Positions 27,599 to 34,914 of a stretch of DNA of 64,000 nt are shown piece after piece. A model generated the notes under the pieces. That model saw only the letters and a program-made list of their open reading frames with translations, was not told the DNA's origin and did not search any database. This DNA is from Rhizobiaceae bacterium. Lineage in GTDB: Bacteria; Pseudomonadota; Alphaproteobacteria; Rhizobiales; Rhizobiaceae. The stretch covers positions 2,986,501 to 3,050,500 of the forward strand of contig JAMLJC010000001.1 in assembly GCA_023953845.1 (NCBI GenBank), written 5' to 3'. Positions within the stretch are counted from its first letter, which is position 1, and the number at the start of each line of letters is the position of its first letter. Both the position numbers and the translations under genes were made by a program.

Positions 27599-28006
27599 CT
27601 ACGCCGTCGGGTTGACGGGGACACCTTCGGCCTCCGCCGCTTGCGCCAGTTTTCGGTCGAGCGTCGCCAGCGGCGCGCTGATCCGTTTGGCCAGTTCGAG
27701 ATAGGCGGCGTCGTAGGCGGAAAGCCCGTGCTGTCGACCGAGTGCGAGGATCGCGCCGGTGTCGATGATCTTGTCAGTCGAGGGAAGCATCTTTTCGACA
27801 AGTTGTATCGCCTTGCGCGACAGTTCCGGCGTGATCCGTCCGCGCCGCTCGTTGACCAGCATCACATTGGCGAGTTCGTGCCAGAAGAGAGCGGGCACCT
27901 GCATCCCTTCCTTGCCGGCGATCGTCAGGGCAGTGTCGGCGAGAGAGGAGACTTCATCCGGCGTTCCCCAGCAGACAGCGATCGAACTGTCGATGACGAT
28001 TGCCAC
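27599..28006 (-). CDS. vapC: PIN-domain toxin VapC (module 2)
   Basis: This is a 135-residue PIN ribonuclease with the expected acidic residues D6 (VIDSS), E44 (WHELANV), D99 (SAYDAAYLELA) and D117 (TLDRKLA). It starts with GTG at 28006, overlapping the antitoxin stop by one base. The SAYDAAYLELA block places it in the PIN branch often paired with Phd/YefM-type antitoxins. It is convergent with tdh, 24 bases apart. Confidence 0.87.
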   Translation of the reverse strand: MAIVIDSSIAVCWGTPDEVSSLADTALTIAGKEGMQVPALFWHELANVMLVNERRGRITPELSRKAIQLVEKMLPSTDKIIDTGAILALGRQHGLSAYDAAYLELAKRISAPLATLDRKLAQAAEAEGVPVNPTA

Positions 28007-28251
28007 TACGGCCGACCCGCGTCCCGGGCTGAAAGTATCTCTTCGACCGTAATGCCTGTCCTGATGCCCGACTTCTTGTAGTCCCTGATGGCCTGCACCG
28101 CGTCTTCCCGCCGCTTGCGGTCGTCGTCGATAGGCACGATCTTGCCAACCGGCTTCCCATGACGTTCGACGATGATCGTCTCGCCGCGCTCGACATCGCC
28201 CAGGATCGCCGAAAGTTTGGCCTTTAACTCGGTTGCTTGAATCGTTCTCAT
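28006..28251 (-). CDS. Phd/YefM-type antitoxin (module 2)
   Basis: This 81-residue antitoxin begins MRTIQATELKAKLSAILGDVERG and has IVERHGKPVGKIVP, the N-terminal DNA-binding fold of the Phd/YefM family, followed by an acidic and basic C-terminal tail that should bind the PIN toxin. The ATG at 28251 is chosen. An in-frame ATG at 28266 would lie in the perfect palindrome ATGACCGGTCAT, which I take as operator. No clear Shine-Dalgarno sequence is visible. Confidence 0.83.
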   Translation of the reverse strand: MRTIQATELKAKLSAILGDVERGETIIVERHGKPVGKIVPIDDDRKRREDAVQAIRDYKKSGIRTGITVEEILSARDAGRP

Positions 28252-28255
28252 ATTA

Positions 28256-28278
28256 TGACCGGTCATTTTGACTGGTCA
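28256..28278. promoter_or_regulatory. Candidate antitoxin operator: tandem TGAC-NN-GTCA dyads
   Basis: TGACCGGTCA (28256-28265, within the 12-bp palindrome ATGACCGGTCAT) and TGACTGGTCA (28269-28278) form two palindromic boxes with centres 13 bp apart, just upstream of the module 2 antitoxin. Phd-type antitoxins bind paired palindromes of this kind. The module 3 antitoxin has the same half-site upstream. Confidence 0.55.
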
Positions 28279-28421
28279 GAATTAAGACGTCACGCGACAA
28301 GGGTCAAGTCTCTCGTTCCCCAGCGACGGAATTTCAACTTGCGCCGCAAGATTGGAAAATCCGACCAACCTCCGGCTTCCGTGATCTGCTAGACAGCGCG
28401 CCTCCTTCAGGCGGGATCTGC

Positions 28422-28925
28422 ATGCGTCATCATATCCGGACATTCACCGCGCGTCATGAACCGGCGGGCCGGCTGACGTCGCATATCAAATCCGCGCTCG
28501 GCGCCGCCGCAGGCATCGCGACTGTCGGCGGCTTCTCCGCCATGACCGAACTGCCGCTGCTGATCGCGCCCCTTGGTGCGACGGTCGTGCTGCTGTTCGG
28601 CCAGCCTGCCAGCCCGCTGGCGCAGCCGGTCAACATTTTCGGCGGCTATCTCCTCGCGACGATCATCGCCGTCTCGACCGCGCACGCGTTTCCCGGTGTC
28701 TGGCTGGCCGCCGCGCTGGCCGTTGGATTCGTGATCGCGGCAATGCAGGTGCTGCGGGTCACGCACCCGCCGGCCGGCGCCGTGCCGCTGGTGACGCTCT
28801 CCGCGCCGCTCCAGAGCGCTTCCCTTTTCGTGACGATCCTGCTCGCCTGCCTCAGCCTGATGGTTCTGGCGCTCGTCCACCATCGCATCCCGCCGCACGT
28901 GCCCTATCCCCGTCCGCTGGGTTGA
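28422..28925 (+). CDS. HPP family integral membrane protein
   Basis: This 167-residue protein has about four transmembrane helices and carries the family signature THPPAGAVPL near residue 114. HPP-domain proteins in bacteria and plastids have been linked to nitrite transport, but most are uncharacterised. The HPP loop and the N-terminal SALGAAAGIATVGGFS helix are intact. It stands alone. The start is the ATG at 28422; the region upstream, about 140 bases, also serves the divergent toxin-antitoxin module. Confidence 0.82.
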   Translation: MRHHIRTFTARHEPAGRLTSHIKSALGAAAGIATVGGFSAMTELPLLIAPLGATVVLLFGQPASPLAQPVNIFGGYLLATIIAVSTAHAFPGVWLAAALAVGFVIAAMQVLRVTHPPAGAVPLVTLSAPLQSASLFVTILLACLSLMVLALVHHRIPPHVPYPRPLG

Positions 28926-29016
28926 AGGGCGCCCGGCCGCTGATTTTCGCGGAGCCTGTCGGAACCGTCGTTCCTCATACGTCTTCCATGTGTTGAACAC
29001 GCAAGGAGACTTTATC

Positions 29017-29370
29017 ATGAGCTATGTGGACGGTTTCATTCTTCCCGTGCCGAAGGCCGAGTGGGAGGATTACAGGAAGCAGGCCGAACTTGGCGCGAAG
29101 GTCTGGATGGAGCATGGGGCCCTCTCCTATGTCGAGGCCGAGTCCGATGACGTGCCGGATGGCGAAATCACGTCGTTCCCTCTTGCGGTGAAGAAGGAAG
29201 AAGGCGACACAATCGTCTTCTCCTTCGTCACCTACAAATCGCGCGAGCATCGCGACGAGGTGATGAAGAAGGTGATGGCCGATCCGCGGCTGCAGGAAAG
29301 CATGCAGAGCATGCCGGCCTATATGAAGCGGATGATTTACGGAGGCTTCAAGGTCTTCGTGGAGCGTTGA
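29017..29370 (+). CDS. DUF1428 family protein
   Basis: This 117-residue protein begins MSYVDGFILPVPK and has FSFVTYKSREHRDEVMKKVMAD and MKRMIYGGFKVFVE, the dimeric alpha-beta-barrel-like DUF1428 family (YbaA-like). The ATG at 29017 follows AAGGAG. It lies 9 bases before the FAH-family gene and heads a four-gene operon. The function of the family is unknown. Confidence 0.87.
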   Translation: MSYVDGFILPVPKAEWEDYRKQAELGAKVWMEHGALSYVEAESDDVPDGEITSFPLAVKKEEGDTIVFSFVTYKSREHRDEVMKKVMADPRLQESMQSMPAYMKRMIYGGFKVFVER

Positions 29371-29379
29371 GGAGGATGA

Positions 29380-30387
29380 ATGAAGCTTGCAACGGCGAAG
29401 AACGGAACACGCGACGGCCGGCTGGTCGTAGTCTCGCGGGATCTGACGCGATGCACGGATGCGTCCTTTCTCGCGCCGACGTTGCAGGCGGCCCTCGATG
29501 ACTGGCGCAGGATCGCGCCACATCTTGCAGCGCTGGCTGAATCGCTTGAGGTCGGAGCAGTTCCGTCGAGCCGTTTTCACGAGCACGACGCGCATTCGCC
29601 GCTGCCGCGCGCCTATCAGTGGGCGGACGGCTCGGCCTATGTGAACCATGTCGAACTGGCCCGGAAAGCGGGAGGCTCGGACACGCCGGCGGATTTCTGG
29701 ACCGATCCGTTGATGTATCAGGGCGGTTCGGACACTTTTCTCGGGCCTCGCGATTCGATCCCGCTGGCCGACCCCGAATGGCGGCTGGATTTCGAGGGAG
29801 AACTCGCCGTTATCGTGGACGACGTCCCGCTTGGCGCTTCCGTCGATGTAGCGCGCGATGCCATTCGGCTCGTTGTGCTCGTCAACGACATCTCGCTGCG
29901 TGGACTGGCGGCCGCCGAGCTTGCCAAGGGTTTTGGCTTCTTCCAGGCAAAACCGTCCTCTGCCTTTTCGCCGGTGGCGGTGACGCCGGACGAGCTGGGC
30001 GACGCATGGGACGGCGGCAAGGTGCATCTGCCGCTTGCCGTCGATCTCAACGGAAAGCCGTTCGGGCGCGCCAATGCCGGCGTCGACATGGCGTTCGACT
30101 TTCCCCGGCTCATCGCCCATGCGGCGAGGACACGTCCGCTGGCGGCGGGCAGCATCATCGGCTCCGGCACGGTGTCGAACAAGCAGGAGGGCGGGCCGGG
30201 TCGTCCGATCGCGGAAGGCGGCGTCGGCTATTCCTGCATCATGGAACAGCGCATCGTCGAGAAGCTGGTTCACGGCTCCGCCGGAACCGCATTCCTCAAG
30301 GCTGGTGATATCGTGCGAATCGAGATGAAGGACGCGTCCGGCCATTCGATCTTCGGTGCGATCGAGCAGACCGTCGCCGCGCCGTAG
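29380..30387 (+). CDS. Fumarylacetoacetate hydrolase family protein
   Basis: This 335-residue FAH-fold hydrolase or isomerase has the metal-binding DFEGELAVIVDD block near residue 145, a VNDISLRGLAAAELAKGFGFFQAKPSS segment (only partly listed) and GSIIGSGTVSNKQ near residue 257. FAH enzymes cleave C-C bonds in acylpyruvates at the end of aromatic degradation. The length and N-terminal domain resemble bacterial fumarylacetoacetase-like proteins, but no homogentisate gene is nearby. The DinB-family gene downstream might be a partner isomerase, as noted in the findings. Confidence 0.83.
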   Translation: MKLATAKNGTRDGRLVVVSRDLTRCTDASFLAPTLQAALDDWRRIAPHLAALAESLEVGAVPSSRFHEHDAHSPLPRAYQWADGSAYVNHVELARKAGGSDTPADFWTDPLMYQGGSDTFLGPRDSIPLADPEWRLDFEGELAVIVDDVPLGASVDVARDAIRLVVLVNDISLRGLAAAELAKGFGFFQAKPSSAFSPVAVTPDELGDAWDGGKVHLPLAVDLNGKPFGRANAGVDMAFDFPRLIAHAARTRPLAAGSIIGSGTVSNKQEGGPGRPIAEGGVGYSCIMEQRIVEKLVHGSAGTAFLKAGDIVRIEMKDASGHSIFGAIEQTVAAP

Positions 30388-30398
30388 GAGGAAATCCG

Positions 30399-30686
30399 GT
30401 GCCCTGGTTCGCGATACTCACCGGACTTTGGGGCCTTGCGATGCTGGCGGTCTTCATTGCCGCCATCCGCCTCAGCTATCGCATCGAGGCGCGCTCGCCC
30501 GACCTGAAGAACAGATCCGGTGTGCCGCGCAAGGCGATGATCTTTCATACGGTCACCAATCTTGGCGTGGCGCGGGATGATGAAACGCAATCGATGCGCC
30601 GCCGCATGAACCGGCTTCTGCTGGTCAATCTCTTCGGCTTCGCTGGCCTCGGCGCTTGGCTGGCGATGATGGAGCAGGGGCCGTGA
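30399..30686 (+). CDS. Small membrane protein
   Basis: This 95-residue protein has two hydrophobic helices (ILTGLWGLAMLAVFIAAI at the N-terminus and LLLVNLFGFAGLGAWLAMM at the C-terminus) separated by a basic stretch. The GTG at 30399 is preceded by AGGAGG. It sits 11 bases after the FAH gene and overlaps the DinB gene start by one base, so it is part of the operon. I recognise no family. Confidence 0.68.
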   Translation: MPWFAILTGLWGLAMLAVFIAAIRLSYRIEARSPDLKNRSGVPRKAMIFHTVTNLGVARDDETQSMRRRMNRLLLVNLFGFAGLGAWLAMMEQGP

Positions 30687-31228
30687 TGGATCTCTGCGGC
30701 CATTTCCGCCGCATGGCGGAAAACAACCTCTGTGCCAACGACCGGCTCTGCCGCGCTGTGCTCGCCCTCTCGCCCGGCGAGTTCGAAGCGCCGCGCGTGA
30801 GTTTCTTTCCGTCGATCGCGGCGACGCTCAACCATATCCTGTCTATCGACCTCTTCTATCTCGACATGCTGGAAGAAGGCGGCGTCGGCCTTCGCATCTT
30901 CGATAGCTGGACGGATTTTGACGATCCGGTGAGACTGGCAGCCGCGCAAGGCGAATGCGACAGGCGCTATCTGGCTTTCTGCGAACGCCTTTCCGCGCCG
31001 GACCTCGAACGGCGTGTCGCCACGGATCGCGGCGAGGAGGGGCGGATACTGGAACGCATCGGTGACCTGCTCGTCCATATCTTCCAGCACGACATCCACC
31101 ATCGCGGGCAGGTGCACGCCATGCTGTCCGGCACATCGGTCGCGCCGCCGCAACTCGACGAATATTTTCTGGACTTCGATCTGCCCCGCCGGCGCGACGA
31201 GATGCGGCGGCTGGGCCTGTCAGGCTAG
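30686..31228 (+). CDS. DinB family protein
   Basis: This 180-residue four-helix bundle of the DinB/YfiT superfamily keeps the three-His metal site: NHILSID near residue 52 and DIHHRGQVHA near residue 136. The superfamily includes thiol-dependent isomerases such as maleylpyruvate isomerase, and many uncharacterised proteins. It ends the DUF1428-FAH-membrane protein operon. Its last four bases overlap, tail to tail, the end of the module 3 toxin gene. Confidence 0.85.
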   Translation: MDLCGHFRRMAENNLCANDRLCRAVLALSPGEFEAPRVSFFPSIAATLNHILSIDLFYLDMLEEGGVGLRIFDSWTDFDDPVRLAAAQGECDRRYLAFCERLSAPDLERRVATDRGEEGRILERIGDLLVHIFQHDIHHRGQVHAMLSGTSVAPPQLDEYFLDFDLPRRRDEMRRLGLSG

Positions 31229-31602
31229 AGTGTGCGAACGTCGTAGCGCGTGATGTGACTATCCGCCGTCACTAAAGTCATCTTCTCGATCTGCGCTTGG
31301 GCAATGATCAGGAGGTCGAACGGATCGCCGTGAAAGTCCGGCAAAGTCGCTACATGCAAGGCGTGCTCCGGCGCTATCGGCAACAATTGCACGTCGCTTG
31401 CAGAAAGTATGTCGAGCAGGTTGTCCGGCACAACGAGTTTTTTCTTCCTTACCTTGAGCGCGATTTCCCAAAGTGAGGCGACGCTCAGGAATTTCGGATA
31501 GTCGCCAAGCAGGATCTCATCGTGTCGAGGCTTAATCCTCGGATCGTCGCCGAGGTCCCAGAGAACGATTTGTGTGTCGAGCAGAAACCGCTGCTCGCTC
31601 AC
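31225..31602 (-). CDS. vapC: PIN-domain toxin VapC (module 3)
   Basis: This is a 125-residue PIN ribonuclease with D9 (LLDTQ), E46 (SLWEIALK), D96 (DPFDLLIIAQA) and D114 (VTADSHI), so the catalytic site is complete. The WEIALK and DPFDLLIIAQA blocks mark the common PIN branch paired with Phd-like antitoxins. It starts with GTG at 31602, overlapping the antitoxin stop by four bases. Confidence 0.88.
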   Translation of the reverse strand: MSEQRFLLDTQIVLWDLGDDPRIKPRHDEILLGDYPKFLSVASLWEIALKVRKKKLVVPDNLLDILSASDVQLLPIAPEHALHVATLPDFHGDPFDLLIIAQAQIEKMTLVTADSHITRYDVRTL

Positions 31603-31844
31603 TTTACGTATTCATCCCATTCGGGACCGAGTTCGTCGAAATCGGGTGCGATCCAGATTTGCCCTTTCAGGGCTCCGCGAAGCTTTTGCTTAGGCTTTTG
31701 GTTCGCGCCCGTAATCTCGACGATGGGACGTCCGTGCCGCGTCACCGTCAGACGCTCGCCTGCTTCGGCTCGGCTCAGAAGTTCCGAGAACTTCGCCTTG
31801 GCTTCCGCAACGCTGAAGACTGTGGGTTTGCTTTCTATGTTCAC
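31599..31844 (-). CDS. Phd/YefM-type antitoxin (module 3)
   Basis: This 81-residue antitoxin has the Phd/YefM N-terminal fold (FSVAEAKAKFSELLSRAEAGERLTVTRHGRPIVEI, quoted in part) and an aromatic/acidic tail, APDFDELGPEWDEYVK, that likely blocks the toxin. The GTG start at 31844 follows AGGAG with 7 bases of spacing. Dyads upstream at 31857-31894 are the likely operator. Confidence 0.87.
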   Translation of the reverse strand: MNIESKPTVFSVAEAKAKFSELLSRAEAGERLTVTRHGRPIVEITGANQKPKQKLRGALKGQIWIAPDFDELGPEWDEYVK

Positions 31845-31856
31845 CGTATCGCTCCT

Positions 31857-31894
31857 ATGACCATAATTTAGGTCATATTTGCGAAAATCGCAAA
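31857..31894. promoter_or_regulatory. Candidate antitoxin operators, module 3
   Basis: ATGACC (31857-31862) and GGTCAT (31871-31876) form an inverted repeat with 8 bases between. Directly beside it TTTGCGA (31878-31884) and TCGCAAA (31888-31894) form a second perfect 7-bp dyad with 3 bases between. Both lie upstream of the GTG of the antitoxin. The TGACC half-site is shared with module 2. Confidence 0.5.
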
Positions 31895-31924
31895 CGATGC
31901 CGTCTCGCAGTCCTGATGGGAAAC

Positions 31925-32263
31925 CTATCCCCTCAGCTGCTGCACGCCCGTAAAGAGATTGGCGCAGCGCGTGCCGGAACGGCAGTAGGCGAAGACAGGT
32001 CCTTCCAGCTCGTCCAGCGCCTTGGCCTGCGCCTCGACGTCGTGAGGCGTCATCTGGCCGCTGATGACCGGGACATGGCGGAATGTAAGGCCTGCCGCCT
32101 CGACCGCCTTGCGAATCGTGTCGGCGGAAGGCTGGCCGGCATCTTCATTGTCCGGACGGTTGCAGATCACGCTTTTGAAGCCGGCGGCCTTGATCGCCGC
32201 GACATCCTCGACGGAAATCTGGGGGGAAACGGTGTAGTCTTCGGAAATCTGGCGGGGGTTCAT
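31925..32263 (-). CDS. TIGR01244-type protein tyrosine phosphatase-like / sulfurtransferase-like protein
   Basis: This 112-residue protein has the cysteine phosphatase-type loop CRSGTR near residue 94 and NPRQISEDYTVSPQIS at the N-terminus. It matches the small family annotated as TIGR01244 (beta-lactamase-hydrolase-like phosphatase domain), where in larger proteins it is fused to a metallo-beta-lactamase-fold persulfide dioxygenase. The ATG at 32263 is preceded by AAGGA. The substrate is unknown. Confidence 0.82.
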   Translation of the reverse strand: MNPRQISEDYTVSPQISVEDVAAIKAAGFKSVICNRPDNEDAGQPSADTIRKAVEAAGLTFRHVPVISGQMTPHDVEAQAKALDELEGPVFAYCRSGTRCANLFTGVQQLRG

Positions 32264-32354
32264 CAAGGCTTCCTTGCAAAAGACGGGGCGTTATAGCGCA
32301 TTGCCCGGAATATGGAACGCGGCCCGTCTCACTTGGGTGGCCGCATCTTTGCGG

Positions 32355-33149
32355 TCAAGCGTAGCGTGCGCCTTTCAGGAACGTGGCGATCAGGTCGGCC
32401 ACCTCGTCCGGCTGCTCGACGCAGGGAATGTGACCCGCATCGGCGATGACGCGAAACTGCGAGCCCTTGATGAGGTTCGCCATCGACCGGACCAGATCGG
32501 GGGGTGTCGAGCCGTCGTGGTCGCCGACGATGCAGAGCGTCGGCACTGCCAGCGCAGCGGTCGATTCCGTCAGGTCCGCGTCGCGGATTGCCGCGCAGGT
32601 GGCGGCATAGCCGCTGGCCGGCGAGCGGACCAGCATCGCCGTATAGCCTGCGAAATCCGCGTTTTCCGGCGAGCGGAACTGCGGGGTGAACCAGCGCTCC
32701 ATCACCATGTCGGCGATGGCCGCGATACCCTCGTTCTGAACCGTCGCGATGCGGTCGTTCCAGACGGCCTCCGTGCCGATCTTGTGCGCGGTGTTGGAGA
32801 GGACGAGCGCCGCCACCATGTCCGGATGGCGCGCGGCGAGCCCCTGCGCGATCAGTCCGCCCACCGACAGCCCGACCACGGCCGCGCGGTCGAGCGAGAG
32901 ATGGGCCATCAGCGCGGCGAGATCCTCGACATGGTCGACGAGGCTGTAGGGTCCGGGCGGCGCTTCGGAAAGCCCGTGGCCGCGCTTGTCGTAGCGCAGC
33001 ATCCGGTAGCGGCCGGCCAGCCGCTCGACGACATGATCCCATATGCGCAGGTCGGTGCCCAGCGAATTGGAGAACACGATCAGCGGCAGCACCCTGCTGC
33101 CGGAGAGTTCATAGTGAAGGACGACGCCGTTGACTCGCGTAAACTTCAT
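32355..33149 (-). CDS. pcaD: 3-oxoadipate enol-lactonase
   Basis: PcaD hydrolyses 3-oxoadipate enol-lactone in the beta-ketoadipate pathway. The 264-residue alpha/beta hydrolase shows SNSLGTDLRIWD, YDKRGHGLSE, the nucleophile motif GLSVGG near residue 93 and the catalytic His in ADAGHIPCVEQPD. These blocks are typical of PcaD. The ATG at 33149 follows CAGGAGGC. No other pca gene is in the window, so a related lactonase role is possible. Confidence 0.85.
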   Translation of the reverse strand: MKFTRVNGVVLHYELSGSRVLPLIVFSNSLGTDLRIWDHVVERLAGRYRMLRYDKRGHGLSEAPPGPYSLVDHVEDLAALMAHLSLDRAAVVGLSVGGLIAQGLAARHPDMVAALVLSNTAHKIGTEAVWNDRIATVQNEGIAAIADMVMERWFTPQFRSPENADFAGYTAMLVRSPASGYAATCAAIRDADLTESTAALAVPTLCIVGDHDGSTPPDLVRSMANLIKGSQFRVIADAGHIPCVEQPDEVADLIATFLKGARYA

Positions 33150-33343
33150 GAAGCCTCCTGACCTTCGGCACTTCCGGCAAAAGCCGATGGCTGTCAATCG
33201 CTTGAGAGGATCATCATGTCTTTTTGGCGTCGTCTTCCTCACAAGTGAATGTCCACATAGCCTCTGAGCCAATCGATGGGCATTTGCTTTTCGGCGCCGC
33301 CATGACATTGGTGGCGCCCGGCCGGATTGGAACAGCCGGTGAT

Positions 33344-34468
33344 ATGGAGAAGGCCGTGAGCGACGAAATCGCGGTGGACGTTGCCATCGTCGGAGCTGGT
33401 ATCGCGGGTGTCGGCGTTGCCGCGGCGATTTCCGGTGATTTGTCCTGTGTCGTCCTCGAGCAGGAGGAGCGGCCGGCCTATCATTCGACGGGCCGCTCGG
33501 CGGCGCTTTTCCTGCGCAACTACGGCAACACGGTCATCCGCACGCTGACCGCGGCCAGCGCGCCGATCTACGAAGTCCGCGACACCACGCTTTTTCCCAA
33601 TCCGCTGCTGACACCGCGCGGGCTGCTCATGGTCGCCAACGAGGACGGCCGGGCAAGTCTCGCCGAGAGCGTGGCAAGCGCGGTGACGATGCGGGAAATC
33701 AGCATCGGTGAAGCAGTGTCCCGCGTCCCGATCCTCAACCGCGATTGGCTGGTGGCCGCCGCCTACGATGCGGACGGTCAGGATATCGACGTGGCGGCGC
33801 TCCACGAGGGTTTTTTGAAGAAGGCGCGCGCCAACGGTGCTTCGATCGTCTGCCGCGCGCCGGTCGCGCGCGCCGAACGAAAGGATGGCGTCTGGCTTGT
33901 GGAGACGCCGGCCGCGCGTATCCGGGCGCGAACGCTGGTGAATGCCGCCGGCGCCTGGGCCGATCGCGTCGCCGCGACCGCCGGGGTCGCGCCGATCGAC
34001 CTGCAGCCGTTGCGCCGCTCCATGGCCGTGCTGCCGTCGCCGGAAGGTTTTGACACGCGCAACTGGCCGGCCTTCGAGGATGCGCGCGAGACGTGGTACT
34101 GCAAGTCGGACGGCGGGCGCTTCTTCGTCTCGCCGGCCGACGAGGACCCGGTCGATCCGCATGACGCCTTCGCCGACGACATGGTGCTGGCCGAGGGGCT
34201 CCATCGCTATGAGCAGGCGGTGACGACGCCGGTCACCCGCGTCGAGCGGAGTTGGGCCGGCCTGCGCACCTTCGCGCCCGACCGCACGCCGGCCGTCGGT
34301 TTCGACCGGACTGCGGAGGGATTTTTCTGGCTGGCGGGGCAGGGCGGGTACGGCATCCAGACGGCGCCGGCCCTGTCGAAGCTCGCCGGCGACATGATAA
34401 GGGGTCTCGCCCCCGCCGCCGATGTCGAGAGCGCCGTCGAGGCGCTTTCGCCCAACCGTTTCCGTTGA
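33344..34468 (+). CDS. FAD-dependent oxidoreductase (DAO / glycine oxidase-like)
   Basis: This flavoprotein of about 374 residues has the dinucleotide motif VAIVGAGIAGVGVAAA near the N-terminus, HSTGRSAALFLRNYGN, and a C-terminal DRTPAVGFDRTAEGFFWLAGQGGYGIQ block typical of the DAO family of amino-acid oxidases and dehydrogenases (blocks quoted in part). The substrate is unknown. The start is uncertain: ATG at 33344 or GTG at 33356, the latter preceded by GGAGAAGG. A ridA homologue follows 19 bases later, which suggests that the product is a reactive imine or enamine. Confidence 0.85.
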   Translation: MEKAVSDEIAVDVAIVGAGIAGVGVAAAISGDLSCVVLEQEERPAYHSTGRSAALFLRNYGNTVIRTLTAASAPIYEVRDTTLFPNPLLTPRGLLMVANEDGRASLAESVASAVTMREISIGEAVSRVPILNRDWLVAAAYDADGQDIDVAALHEGFLKKARANGASIVCRAPVARAERKDGVWLVETPAARIRARTLVNAAGAWADRVAATAGVAPIDLQPLRRSMAVLPSPEGFDTRNWPAFEDARETWYCKSDGGRFFVSPADEDPVDPHDAFADDMVLAEGLHRYEQAVTTPVTRVERSWAGLRTFAPDRTPAVGFDRTAEGFFWLAGQGGYGIQTAPALSKLAGDMIRGLAPAADVESAVEALSPNRFR

Positions 34469-34487
34469 CCATCAAAAGGAGAGAAAA

Positions 34488-34838
34488 ATGGCAACTTCCA
34501 TCAAGCGCCTTCATGCAGGCCCGCGCATGAGCCAGGCCGTCATCCACAACAACACCGTCTATCTCGCCGGTCAGGTCGGCAGGCCGGGCGGCACGGTGGC
34601 CGAGCAGACGAAGGATATTCTCGAGGCGATCGACAAGCTGCTGGCGGAGGCCGGTTCGCACAAGTCGAAGCTCCTGCAGACCATCATCTGGCTTGCCGAC
34701 ATGAAGGACTTCGCCGAGATGAACGCCGTGTGGGACAAGTGGGTCGACGGCCCCAACGCGCCTGCCCGCGCCACCGGCGAAGCCAAGCTCGCGGGTCCGG
34801 AATATCTGGTCGAGATCATCGTCACCGCGGCGATCTGA
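34488..34838 (+). CDS. RidA family enamine/imine deaminase
   Basis: RidA proteins hydrolyse reactive enamine/imine intermediates to ketoacids and ammonia. The 116-residue protein starts MATSIKRLHAGPRMSQAV and keeps VYLAGQVG, the conserved Arg in PARATGEAKLAGPEYLVEI and the Glu after it. The ATG at 34488 follows AAAGGAGAG. Being next to an amino-acid-oxidase-like gene fits a role in removing that enzyme's imine product. It is followed by tandem dyads and a strong terminator. Confidence 0.9.
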   Translation: MATSIKRLHAGPRMSQAVIHNNTVYLAGQVGRPGGTVAEQTKDILEAIDKLLAEAGSHKSKLLQTIIWLADMKDFAEMNAVWDKWVDGPNAPARATGEAKLAGPEYLVEIIVTAAI

Positions 34839-34873
34839 ACACCGTTCAATCGCAATTGAACACTGTTCAATCG
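34836..34873. repeat. Tandem near-identical dyads after ridA
   Basis: TGAACACCGTTCAATCG (34836-34852) recurs as TGAACACTGTTCAATCG (34857-34873), one base different and 21 bases apart. Each copy is itself a dyad, TGAAC-N3-GTTCA; the second extends to TTGAACA-C-TGTTCAA. The spacing of two helical turns looks like paired protein-binding sites, although the place, between convergent genes, is unusual for an operator. Confidence 0.6.
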
Positions 34874-34884
34874 ACCTGAAACAG

Positions 34885-34914
34885 GCGTCGCCGCCCCTCG
34901 CGGCGGCGCTTTTT
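34885..34914 (+). terminator. Rho-independent terminator after ridA
   Basis: The stem GCGTCGCCGC (34885-34894) pairs with GCGGCGGCGC (34900-34909) with a 5-base loop and one G-T pair, followed by TTTTT at 34910-34914. This is a classic terminator for the FAD oxidoreductase-ridA transcript. It abuts the stop codon of the convergent hutC gene. Confidence 0.85.

Noticed and set aside
28975..30345. 456-codon minus-strand frame opposite the DUF1428 and FAH genes
   Set aside because: It is a shadow; the plus-strand genes have ribosome-binding sites and family motifs.
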